Notes: generated from the letters alone by a model not told the origin. A stretch of 6,125 nt of DNA from an uncultured Flavobacteriales bacterium (GCA_937901255.1 CALCHN010000070.1:1-6125), one strand, 5' to 3'; counted from the first letter of the stretch, positions 1-6,125 are shown. Numbers and translations are program-made.

Positions 1-1081
1 TTTTTTCGAACTCCTTGTCGAGTATTCCAAAGCTTTTTGCTCTTGCTTCCCAGCTCTTCCGTGCCAATTGCTGAAGATCCGGAACACTGTCACTTTCATC
101 CATTATTTCTAATCCGAGCAGTGTTTCTATTACATCTTCTGAAGTTACTAAGCCACTCACAGTCCCATATTCATCAACAACCAGCGCAATGTGCTCTCTT
201 TGTGCTATGAATTTTTCAAAAAGTTTAGGTATAGGAAGGTCTCTTTTTGTAACAAGAATATCTCTCTTAATTTCGGAAAGCATTTTGCTGCCATTTCCTT
301 CTATAATTTCTTCTAAAATTTGATCTTTTAATACAAAACCTGTAATGTTATCCTGCTTATCTTTATAAACCGGAATCCTGGAAAACGGGCGTCTGGCATT
401 TTTTTTAACAAATGATTCTATGGTACTATCTTCTGATGCCGTATGCATTACAGACCTTGGGGTCATAATATCACGGGCAAGTACTTCATTAAATCTCAAC
501 AAATTTCTTATCACCATTGATTCAGACTCCTGGAAAACACCTTCCTTGCGGGCAATTTCTGCCATGGCACCAAAATCTTCTCTGCTAAATACAGAACCGT
601 GCGTATTTTTTCCTATAATTTTGGTAGTAAAGCGTAAAACCCAAAGAATTCCCGTCCATTTTAATGGAAAAATAAGAATTTTAAGGGCTTTCGCAGTAAA
701 GTATGCAAGATTTTTCCAATAAGTAGCACCTATGGTTTTTGGTATAATTTCGGAAGCGATTAAGATAAGAAGGGTCATGAGTGTAGAAACAATCCCTACT
801 ATATTCATGCCCATAATTTCAACTTTGTATGGTAATTTTTCGGCTTCCACACCTACTAAAATAGCTCCTACTGTATGAGCAACAGTATTAAATGTTAGTA
901 TAGCAATTAAAGGTTGGTCCACATCTTTTTTTAATGTCTCTAATGTAGACGCATATTTTTTCCCTTCCTGCTTTTTTAAATTAATGAAGGTAGGGGGTAT
1001 ACTCAGGAATACAGCTTCTAAAATGGAACATAAGAAAGAGAAAAATATAGAAACTACTGCATAAATTATTAGCAATGTCAT
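1..1081 (-). CDS. CNNM/CBS-domain membrane protein (CorC/HlyC-like), 3' end outside window
   Basis: A continuous minus-strand frame of 360 codons starts at ATG 1079-1081 and stays open to the left edge, so the C-terminus is missing. Residues 1-155 look like a CNNM (DUF21) transmembrane domain. Hydrophobic segments lie near 2-24, 54-78, 88-115 and 124-150, with the family signatures SILEA (19-23), NTVAHTVGA (65-73) and ASEIIPK (109-115). A CBS pair follows at about 203-322, with DIMTPR (204-209) and the hallmark VVDEYGTVSGLVTSEDV (301-317). Relatives are inner-membrane proteins linked to Mg2+ or other divalent cation transport and once annotated as hemolysins; the substrate here is inference. 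The acidic, charged tail (EIMDESDS, 325-332) resembles the ending of short flavobacterial members, but a CorC_HlyC domain beyond the edge cannot be excluded. No Shine-Dalgarno sequence precedes the ATG, as is usual in this phylum. The start is chosen because the first hydrophobic segment begins right after it. Confidence 0.92.
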   Translation of the reverse strand, partial: MTLLIIYAVVSIFFSFLCSILEAVFLSIPPTFINLKKQEGKKYASTLETLKKDVDQPLIAILTFNTVAHTVGAILVGVEAEKLPYKVEIMGMNIVGIVSTLMTLLILIASEIIPKTIGATYWKNLAYFTAKALKILIFPLKWTGILWVLRFTTKIIGKNTHGSVFSREDFGAMAEIARKEGVFQESESMVIRNLLRFNEVLARDIMTPRSVMHTASEDSTIESFVKKNARRPFSRIPVYKDKQDNITGFVLKDQILEEIIEGNGSKMLSEIKRDILVTKRDLPIPKLFEKFIAQREHIALVVDEYGTVSGLVTSEDVIETLLGLEIMDESDSVPDLQQLARKSWEARAKSFGILDKEFEK

Positions 1082-1268
1082 AAATAAATTAATTTACACT
1101 AAAATTAAGGAAATTATCTGAAGAGAAATACCTTTTTCAATTTTGAATAAACTTTCTATAAAAAACAGCCCTTGTATTATAACTAATGACAACTATTTTA
1201 AAGTTGATAAAAAAATGTATAAATTATTATATTCATCTACAAAAATATTGTTTTTAAGAAATAACATT

Positions 1269-3145
1269 TTACCTTTTTAATACTAAAAAACCTTCTGATC
1301 TTGATATAGTATTTTCATAATTTATTTCAATAACAAAGAAATACGTTCCCTCAGGTAATCTATCTGCTCCGAGAGCTCTATTTTTATTTGCAGTTCCATC
1401 AAATACCCGGTCTCTATTGTTATATTCTTTTATCTCAAATACTAAGTTGCCCCATCTATTATAAACAGACACTTTATTTTTAGGAAAATTTTCAATGTCT
1501 TTTATATCCCAAAATTCATTAATACCATCACCATCAGGAGAAAATCCATATTTAGTAACATTACTTCTTATTGCTGTAGTAAAACGCTCTTCAACACATC
1601 CAATGGCTCTACCTAAATTATTATAAGGTATTATGGAAACATAATACGTAGTATTTGCTTTAAAATCTTCTGTTGGAGTATAGGTGGTGTAATTACCAAT
1701 ATCATAAGCATTAAGTATTTCTGTACCTTCTGAGGAAGTTCCAATACTAATAGTGTATCCTGTTGCATTATATGCACTTTCCCAATTTAAATTTGTTGAC
1801 AAAGAAACACCTTTACTATCATAAATAGGATTTATCAATGTTGTACATAGTGGTAGGTCTTCTGTTGTAAAACGCATTTCAGTACATCCTATAGCATATC
1901 CAACATTATTGTATGGTATTATTGACAGATATATAGTGGTATTTCTATACAAAACTTTAAAAAAGTCAATATCTATTGTACTATCTTCAGGAATTAAATT
2001 TATTGGATCAAATTTTGTGCTTTTTTGATTGTCATAATTATCTAAAAACTCAACACCACCTGATGTTGTCCCTATACTAATTCTATAACCTTCAGCGTTA
2101 GAAACAGGAGTCCATTCTATAATTTCTGAAAAGGAAACTGATGTAGCTCCATCTACAGGATGAATTAATGATGTGCATGATGGAAAATCTTCTGTAGTAA
2201 AGCTTTCTTCAATACAATCTATTGCATGACCTACATCATTATAAGAAATTATTGACACATAATAAGTGGTGTTTCGTTCTAAATTTTTTAATGGGGTATA
2301 ACTAGTGTTATTACCATTATCATATGAATCAACTATTTCAACACCTCCTGAGGAGGTTCCAATGCTAATGCTGTATCCTTTAGCTTTTGAGACACTTTCC
2401 CAAGTTAAATTTGTAGATAAAGGAACATTTGTACTTTTATCTAGAGGGCTTTTTAAGGAAACACATTCTGGGAGATCTTCTGTGGTAAAACTTTCACTAA
2501 CACATTCTTTAGCATCTCCATTTTTATTATATGGGGTTATAGTAACATATAGAATAGTATTTCTATATAAGAGTTTAAGAAAATCTATATCGATTAAATT
2601 ATTTTCAGGGATTAAAGTTATTGGATTAAATTTTGTGTTTTCTTGATTGTCATAATTATCTAAAAGCTCAACACCACCTGGTGTTGTTCCTATACTAATT
2701 CTATATCCTTCAACATCAGAAACAGGAGTCCATTCTATAATTTCCGAAAAGGAAACTGATGTAGCCCCATTTACAGGATTAATTAATGATGTACATTGGG
2801 GAGGCAAACCTAATGTAGTAAAATGTTCTTCAAGACATCCTTCTGCATTGCCATCGTTATTATAGGGTATTATAGAAACATAATAGGTTGTTTCTTCATT
2901 AAAGTTTGCAGTATATGAAGTGTTATTGCCATTATCATAGTCACTAAGTACTTCTGCACCTCCTGAGGTTGTTCCGATGCTAATTTTATATCCTGTAGCA
3001 TTAGAAATAGTTTCCCATTTTAGCTCTGTAGTTAAAGAAGCATCAGTGGCTCCATTAATAGGGTTACTTAAAGAGGTACAGTTTGGCAAGTCTAAAGTGG
3101 TAAAGTACGTTTCAGTACATCTTAGAGTATTTCCAACATTATTAT
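1269..3145 (-). pseudogene. C-terminal piece: Fn3-like repeats 2-7 and T9SS type B sorting domain
   Basis: This frame is open from 3176 but contains no ATG or GTG up to repeat 3, and the first candidate start, TTG at 3089, is simply the Leu of the linker LDLPNC between repeats 2 and 3. There is no signal peptide. It is therefore the tail of the upstream gene and not a separate one. It holds the end of repeat 2, then repeats 3 (2796-3080), 4 (2466-2795), 5 (2178-2465), 6 (1848-2177) and 7 (1560-1847). The last 96 residues are a gliding-motility-associated C-terminal domain, with FSPDGDGINE, VYNRWGNLVFE, LPEGTYFFVIE and a final GFLVLKR. That domain type is the T9SS type B sorting signal (as in SprB), known to need PorP/SprF-type partners; none is encoded in the window. 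Stranded without a start, this piece would be translated poorly or not at all unless ribosomes shift frame. Confidence 0.85.
1560..2795 (-). repeat. Higher-order duplication: two copies of a 206-residue (618-base) double repeat
   Basis: Units 4+5 (2178-2795) and 6+7 (1560-2177) are both 110+96 residues, so the period is exactly 618 bases. Bases 2025-2178 and 2643-2796 differ at only about a dozen of 154 positions by eye, including shared protein stretches such as SEIIEWTPVS. Only units 4 and 6 carry an extra segment of about 14 residues (LIPE....IDIDF.K.LYRNT). Unit 5 and unit 7 are less alike than 4 and 6. Confidence 0.8.
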
Positions 3146-3649
3146 CGGTATTATAGAAACATAATATGTGGTGTTTTCATCTAAGTTTTCTAGACTGTAT
3201 ACTGTGCTATTATAGTTATCATAAGCATCAAGCAATTCGGTGCCGCCCAAGGTGGTTCCAATGCTAATTCTATATCCATTCGCATCTGATACAGCTTGCC
3301 ATGTTAAGTTAGTGGAAAAAGAAACCCCTGTACTTTCAGGAAGTGGGCTTGTTAAAGAAACACATTCTGGAAGGCTTCCTGTGGTAAAACGTTGTTCGGC
3401 ACATCCTAAAGCATCTCCAATATCATTATAAGGTATTATAGAAACATAATAAGTGGTATTTTCATCTAAGTTTTCTAAAGTGTATGTTGTGCTATTATAA
3501 TTATCATAAGCATCAAGCAATTCGGTGCCTCCAGAGGTGGTTCCAATGCTAATTCTATATCCATTAGCATAAGGGGCAGGTTGCCATTCTAGCTCTTTTG
3601 TTAAAGAGACATTTGTTTCCTCATTTACAGGACTGGTTAAAGATGTACA
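1560..3649 (-). repeat. Seven tandem Fn3-like repeats (95-110 residues each)
   Basis: Each unit opens with C(T/V)SL..P and continues with the core GYxISIGTxxGGxE.LDxYDN and TTYYVSIIPYN. It closes with G.A.GC.E..FTT before the next cysteine. Unit lengths in coding order are 95, 95 (after frame repair), 95, 110, 96, 110 and 96 residues. Boundaries: 3365-3649, 3081-3364, 2796-3080, 2466-2795, 2178-2465, 1848-2177, 1560-1847. Each unit has one cysteine at its start and one near its end, suggesting an intradomain disulfide (inference). The units probably form a stalk that holds the LRR head away from the outer membrane. Confidence 0.88.
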
Positions 3650-4975
3650 ATTTGGAGCAACTCTCGTAATGGTTAATGTAATATTATTACGTACCAAAGT
3701 AAGACCCGGAACTAAATCGCTAGTAATTCTAGCTGTATAGACACCTTCATCGGAAGGCTGAAAATCACTAATTATAAGAGAATTGTCTGTAGCTCCTAAA
3801 ATTAGTTGGCTACCTTTGTACCATTGATATTTGTTTTGACTCCCTCGTACCGTAGTTGTTAAGGTTGTTGATTGCCCTTGCACTACATTTCTATTTATAA
3901 TTTCATTTACTTTGTTTTGGGGTGAGTACGACAATTCATTAATGGTGTTTGAATAGTGATTAAATTCATTTTCGAAATCTCCAAAATGAAACTCATTGGC
4001 TGAAAAACTAAAATTACCAGATATGGGAGTTGAAGTGAAATCAGGAATGGTTCCTGTAAGTTGATTACTAGATAAATTTAATGTTATGAGTTTTTTTAGA
4101 TTTGTTAATTCAACAGGAATACTTCCTGTTAAATTATTTTGTCCTAAAAATAAATTCTTAAGATCTGTTAAATTTCCTAAAGATCTAGGGATATTTCCTG
4201 TTAATTGATTCCCGTATAAATAAAGTGATGATAATTTTTTTAATTCTCCTAATTCTTCAGGGATGGACCCTGTGAGTAGTCTATTATTTTGAAGCCCTAG
4301 GCTGAGTAAATTTACGAGCTTTCCCAATTCTTTTGGTATATTACCTTCAAAATTATTAGCATTAAGGCCTAGATGGTATAAATTCGTTAGATTGCCAATT
4401 TCTGGAGGTATTTCTCCACTTATATTATTAACTCCCAATTCTAATGAACCAAGACTTGTCATGTTTTGAATTTCTTTAGGAATAGTTCCAGTAAATTCAT
4501 TATGATGAATTCTAAGTGACTCTAGTTGAGGAATATTTACTAAAATATCTATTAATTCTTCAAATTCACCTTCAAGTTTATTACTTCTCAGCCATAAATT
4601 TTTAAGATTCGTCAAATTACCTACCTCTATTGGTATATTTCCTTCCAAATTATTAAAACGCAAGACCAGACGATTAAGATTTGTCAAATTTCCAATTTGT
4701 GGGGGTATTGAACCCGTAAGATTATTCTCATCCAACTCAATCCATCTAATATGTTTCCCATCATTAGAGAGAGTTACACCATACCAATTGTTGGTTATTT
4801 GGTTTGTAAAATCCCAATCATTGGTAATGTCTGCATCATTTTGGCTAGTCCATCCATCACCATCCAGGGCAGTATAAAAAGCTTGTAACGCCTCCCTCTC
4901 TATAGTTACAACTTGTGAATACCCAACAGAGATTATAGAATAAAAAGCAGCAAATATTAATATTCGGTAACACAT
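3122..4975 (-). CDS. N-terminal piece: signal peptide, plant-type LRRs, Ig-like domain, first Fn3-like repeats
   Basis: The piece is 617 codons long. Residues 1-20 form a Sec signal peptide with a hydrophobic core (ILIFAAFYSIISV). A cap at 22-74 resembles bacterial LRR N-termini (ALQAFYTALDGDGW, then NNWYGVTLS). About ten 24-residue repeats follow at 75-315, with the plant extracellular LRR consensus LxxLxLxxNxLxGxIPxxIGNLTN; the third (about 123-150) is longer and irregular, with no GxIP. The Ig-like domain at about 352-438 keeps the core tryptophan (QWYKG) and the DEGVYTA motif but has no cysteine pair. Fn3-like repeat 1 is at 443-537, and repeat 2 from 538 is cut short. The last seven residues (IIMLEIL) are out-of-frame readthrough after the missing base. 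If translated alone, the product would reach the periplasm but lack the sorting domain needed for T9SS export. Start at ATG 4975: the signal peptide begins directly there. Confidence 0.85.
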   Translation of the reverse strand: MCYRILIFAAFYSIISVGYSQVVTIEREALQAFYTALDGDGWTSQNDADITNDWDFTNQITNNWYGVTLSNDGKHIRWIELDENNLTGSIPPQIGNLTNLNRLVLRFNNLEGNIPIEVGNLTNLKNLWLRSNKLEGEFEELIDILVNIPQLESLRIHHNEFTGTIPKEIQNMTSLGSLELGVNNISGEIPPEIGNLTNLYHLGLNANNFEGNIPKELGKLVNLLSLGLQNNRLLTGSIPEELGELKKLSSLYLYGNQLTGNIPRSLGNLTDLKNLFLGQNNLTGSIPVELTNLKKLITLNLSSNQLTGTIPDFTSTPISGNFSFSANEFHFGDFENEFNHYSNTINELSYSPQNKVNEIINRNVVQGQSTTLTTTVRGSQNKYQWYKGSQLILGATDNSLIISDFQPSDEGVYTARITSDLVPGLTLVRNNITLTITRVAPNCTSLTSPVNEETNVSLTKELEWQPAPYANGYRISIGTTSGGTELLDAYDNYNSTTYTLENLDENTTYYVSIIPYNDIGDALGCAEQRFTTGSLPECVSLTSPLPESTGVSFSTNLTWQAVSDANGYRISIGTTLGGTELLDAYDNYNSTVYSLENLDENTTYYVSIIPIIMLEIL

Positions 4976-5054
4976 TTTGTCTATATTAATTGAATGAACC
5001 TTAGCTATGTGTTTAAGCTCAATAACGCCTATGCATAATTATTTATGACAGCTT

Positions 5055-5088
5055 TAAAAAACCTATGCCAAATATTGATTATTTGGTA
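5055..5088 (-). terminator. Weak intrinsic-terminator-like hairpin after the lipoprotein gene
   Basis: Bases 5068-5086 are a perfect 7-bp inverted repeat, CCAAATA / TATTTGG, around a 5-base loop; a T-G wobble and a T-A pair can extend it to 9. In the minus-strand transcript it lies about 37 bases past the lipoprotein stop. It is followed, after about seven bases, by a T6 run (5055-5060). The stem is AT-rich and the gap to the T-run is long, so termination may be weak. A regulator-binding palindrome in front of the adhesin gene is an alternative. Confidence 0.35.
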
Positions 5089-5124
5089 AACTAGCTTATT
5101 TGTTCGTAAAAATTTAATTAGCTT

Positions 5125-5718
5125 CTATTTTTCAAAGATCACAGTTGCAGTACCCGAAAGGTTTGTTATACTTCCAAAGTCAATAAGTTCTCCTATATTA
5201 TTTGATAACCCGGCAAGGTCAAAAGTAGTTCCGTTTATTGGGTAGGTAATCTCCATCCTATTTTCTGTTAAGCTTATAATTTCAACTATTTGAGGGGCTG
5301 TTTCAGTTTCTGTTGAAGTTAGAGTAAGAACGTCATTAGTAACATTCCAACTTCCTGTTCCTGAGAAATAATCTACCTCCTGTTCTTTTGTAAATGTTTG
5401 TCCTTCCAATATGTATGTAAATATGCCTGTATAGATGCCTTTAGAGCCTGGACAATCGTTTTCTGGGTCTTGGCATCCACTTTCAAAAGTTTTATTAGCA
5501 TTTAAATTTAATTCTATATCATAATTCTTTCCTGTGCTTGAAAAAGTTACTTGAAGTATTTTTTCTAAAACATTTACTGTTGCTTTACCTTGAGTAATAT
5601 TTATACTTTTCACGCTCCAATTGCCTTCAACTGACATGGTTTTTTGTATAGAACTATCATCATCACCCTTACACGCAACTATTAAAAATACCATTATTAA
5701 TAAGCTTATTCTCTTCAT
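5125..5718 (-). CDS. Predicted lipoprotein, lipocalin-like
   Basis: A 197-residue protein starting at ATG 5716-5718. Residues 1-16 are a lipoprotein signal (MKRISLLIMVFLIVAC), with Cys16 as the lipidated residue. The mature start KGDDDSS is acidic just after the cysteine, like the Bacteroidota lipoprotein export signal that sends lipoproteins to the cell surface; export is inference. The rest is beta-rich with alternating polar and hydrophobic residues. GNWSVKSINI (32-41) and the later GSWNVTNDVLTLT (122-134) resemble the G-x-W strand of lipocalin-like lipoproteins of this phylum, and the length fits that group. A loop CQDPENDC (82-89) has two cysteines enclosing acidic residues and could form a disulfide or bind metal. 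The function is unknown. It lies 149 bases upstream of the adhesin gene on the same strand; co-transcription is possible, but a weak terminator-like hairpin lies between. No Shine-Dalgarno sequence is visible; the upstream stretch is A/T-rich. Confidence 0.85.
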   Translation of the reverse strand: MKRISLLIMVFLIVACKGDDDSSIQKTMSVEGNWSVKSINITQGKATVNVLEKILQVTFSSTGKNYDIELNLNANKTFESGCQDPENDCPGSKGIYTGIFTYILEGQTFTKEQEVDYFSGTGSWNVTNDVLTLTSTETETAPQIVEIISLTENRMEITYPINGTTFDLAGLSNNIGELIDFGSITNLSGTATVIFEK

Positions 5719-5742
5719 TTTTATACTTTTAAGTTATCACAG

Positions 5743-5750
5743 CAAAGGTA
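5743..5750 (-). promoter_or_regulatory. Bacteroidota -7 promoter box for the lipoprotein gene
   Basis: On the minus strand the bases read TACCTTTG, an exact match to the TAnnTTTG -7 element recognised by the primary sigma factor of Bacteroidota. It ends 24 bases before the ATG, giving a short leader. No clear TTG/TTTG -33 element sits at the usual spacing, so the call rests on one box and on position. Confidence 0.4.
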
Positions 5751-5840
5751 ATAGAAAGCCTATTGGCATGTTACCCTGTTTTCAGTGAAAAAAAAATTCG
5801 GAAAGTAAAATGTTTTTATAGCTAGCAGATATATTTGAAC

Positions 5841-5890
5841 AAAAATATGTGTCACCCTGAATAACCGATACAGATTATTTAGGACGACAC
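5841..5890 (-). terminator. Probable intrinsic terminator of hemB (possibly bidirectional)
   Basis: Bases 5849-5890 form a symmetric hairpin. The outer stem is GTGTC/GACAC, then a 2x2 internal loop, then the inner 9-bp stem CCTGAATAA/TTATTTAGG (one G-T wobble) around a 10-base loop. On the minus strand the stem is followed by ATATTTTTG (T5 at 5841-5845); on the plus strand a T7 run follows at 5897-5903. It lies about 130 bases past the hemB stop, so it could end hemB transcripts; no plus-strand gene in the window needs it. Confidence 0.5.
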
Positions 5891-5922
5891 AATACATTTT
5901 TTTAATATGAAAAATCAATATA

Positions 5923-5969
5923 AAGTGTTGAAAAAATTATACTATTTTAATAATATCCTTACAACACTT
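5923..5969. repeat. Perfect 8-bp inverted repeat with 31-base loop
   Basis: AAGTGTTG (5923-5930) and CAACACTT (5962-5969) are perfectly complementary. The AT-rich loop contains ATTAT and ATAAT, which could extend the structure. It lies in the hemB 3' region between the stop codon and the terminator-like hairpin, so it may be part of the mRNA 3' end. Chance is a real alternative in such AT-rich DNA. Confidence 0.4.
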
Positions 5970-6021
5970 CGATGCCACATAGTGTGACAATATTCAGTTA
6001 TTTTATAGATTTAATACATTA

Positions 6022-6125
6022 TTATAAGAGTTTAACCACGTCCTTAGCAAAATAGCTGGCAATGATATCAGCCCCAGCTCTTTTAATGGCGATGGTTTGT
6101 TCTAAAATCACCGCATCATGGTTCA
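6022..6125 (-). CDS. hemB: Porphobilinogen synthase (delta-aminolevulinic acid dehydratase), C-terminal end
   Basis: The last 33 codons and TAA stop (6022-6024) of a minus-strand gene that enters from the right edge. The visible end reads NHDAVILEQTIAIKRAGAD and then IIASYFAKDVVKLL. The IKRAGAD(L/I)I..YFA block is the conserved C-terminal helix and strand of HemB, where the E. coli enzyme has SIKRAGADLIFSYFA. HemB condenses two 5-aminolevulinate molecules to porphobilinogen in the cytoplasm, the second step from ALA to haem and other tetrapyrroles. The active-site lysines and metal site lie upstream, outside the window, so intactness cannot be judged. Its G+C content looks higher than that of the adhesin gene, as expected of a conserved housekeeping gene. 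Confidence 0.92.
   Translation of the reverse strand, partial: NHDAVILEQTIAIKRAGADIIASYFAKDVVKLL

Larger units (their letters stand above)
1269..4975 (-). pseudogene. LRR-Ig-Fn3 repeat T9SS type B surface protein, whole gene with one frameshift
   Basis: The reading frame from ATG 4975 and the frame ending at TAA 1269 are two halves of one gene. In the seventh-from-last codon of the first half the repeat motif IIPYNN turns into IIPIIM. Adding one base between 3145 and 3146 restores YNNVGNTLRC and joins the halves into exactly 1236 codons (1235 residues plus stop). Restored order: signal peptide 1-20, N-terminal cap 22-74, about ten LRRs 75-315, Ig-like domain about 352-438, seven Fn3-like repeats from 443 to 1139, T9SS type B (gliding-motility-associated, CHU_C) domain 1140-1235. 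This is the layout of a large secreted adhesin or ligand-binding surface protein, exported by Sec and then T9SS; the ligand is unknown. As written the gene is broken. Whether that is a true mutation, an assembly error or a phase-variable state cannot be told from one sequence. Confidence 0.88.
5719..6021. other. Intergenic region between hemB and the lipoprotein gene
   Basis: This 303-base AT-rich gap has no convincing gene. From right to left it holds an 8-bp inverted repeat with a long loop (5923-5969), a long imperfect palindrome flanked by A and T runs (5841-5890), a run of nine A bases near 5789-5797, and the -7 promoter box (5743-5750). I see no tRNA, riboswitch or further coding frame of note. 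Confidence 0.6.

Noticed and set aside
420..722. 100-codon plus-strand open frame
   Set aside because: It is antisense to the well-supported CNNM-CBS gene, has no family features, and is a shadow frame.
1200..1268. Terminator for the adhesin gene (CAACT/AGTTG near 1191-1207)
   Set aside because: The stem is only 5 bp in very AT-rich DNA with a poor following T-run; chance is likely. The whole 1082-1268 gap shows nothing firm apart from a TATTTTTG word at 1240-1247, which lies far from the CNNM start.
2305..2646. 113-codon plus-strand open frame
   Set aside because: It is antisense to the Fn3-like repeats; it exists because of repeat composition.
1269..3089. Reading the C-terminal half as an independent gene starting at 3089
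   Set aside because: The start would be TTG in the middle of an inter-repeat linker, with no signal peptide on a protein bearing a T9SS domain; a frameshifted single gene explains everything better.
3141..3150. Programmed ribosomal frameshift at the break
   Set aside because: No slippery heptamer (X XXY YYZ) and no downstream hairpin of note is visible; comparison with repeat 1 points to a plain one-base loss.
3240..3431. 63-codon plus-strand open frame
   Set aside because: It is antisense to repeats 1 and 2, with no independent evidence.
1560..3649. CRISPR-like or mobile repeat array
   Set aside because: The periodicity of about 285-330 bases is in frame and encodes Fn3-like domains; there are no short palindromic repeats, unique spacers, cas genes or transposase.
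5907..5987. 26-codon plus-strand small open frame starting ATG AAA AAT
   Set aside because: It is short, AT-rich, lies in a gap full of inverted repeats, and has no recognisable motif, promoter or ribosome signal.

Overview
The window is AT-rich, has no clear Shine-Dalgarno sequences, and carries a type IX secretion (T9SS) type B C-terminal sorting domain. It also has a lipoprotein with an acidic stretch after the lipidated cysteine. Together these point to a Bacteroidota genome, most likely a marine or soil member of the Flavobacteriaceae. All recognisable genes lie on the minus strand, so transcription runs from right to left.

Layout from right to left (transcription order): (1) the last 33 codons of hemB (porphobilinogen synthase) at 6022-6125; (2) a 303-base gap with two inverted repeats, the stronger of which resembles a hemB terminator, and a Bacteroidota-type -7 promoter box; (3) a 197-residue outer-membrane or periplasmic lipoprotein with a lipocalin-like look, 5125-5718; (4) a 149-base gap with a weak hairpin plus T-tract; (5) a large surface-protein gene, 1269-4975, split by one missing base at 3145/3146. 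Restored, it is 1235 residues: signal peptide, about ten plant-type LRRs, a cysteine-less Ig-like domain, seven Fn3-like repeats each framed by a cysteine pair, and a T9SS type B sorting domain; (6) a 187-base AT-rich gap; (7) a CNNM-CBS (CorC/HlyC-like) membrane protein that starts at 1081 and runs off the left edge.

The two flanking genes are housekeeping or ion-homeostasis genes. The two central genes encode cell-envelope products and look like an accessory surface module. The main point of interest is the adhesin-like gene. Its frame break separates the ligand-binding LRR/Ig half from the sorting domain needed to cross the outer membrane. Its repeat array also has a higher-order duplicated 110+96-residue pattern. 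I see no CRISPR array, tRNA, rRNA, transposase or obvious novel defence system.
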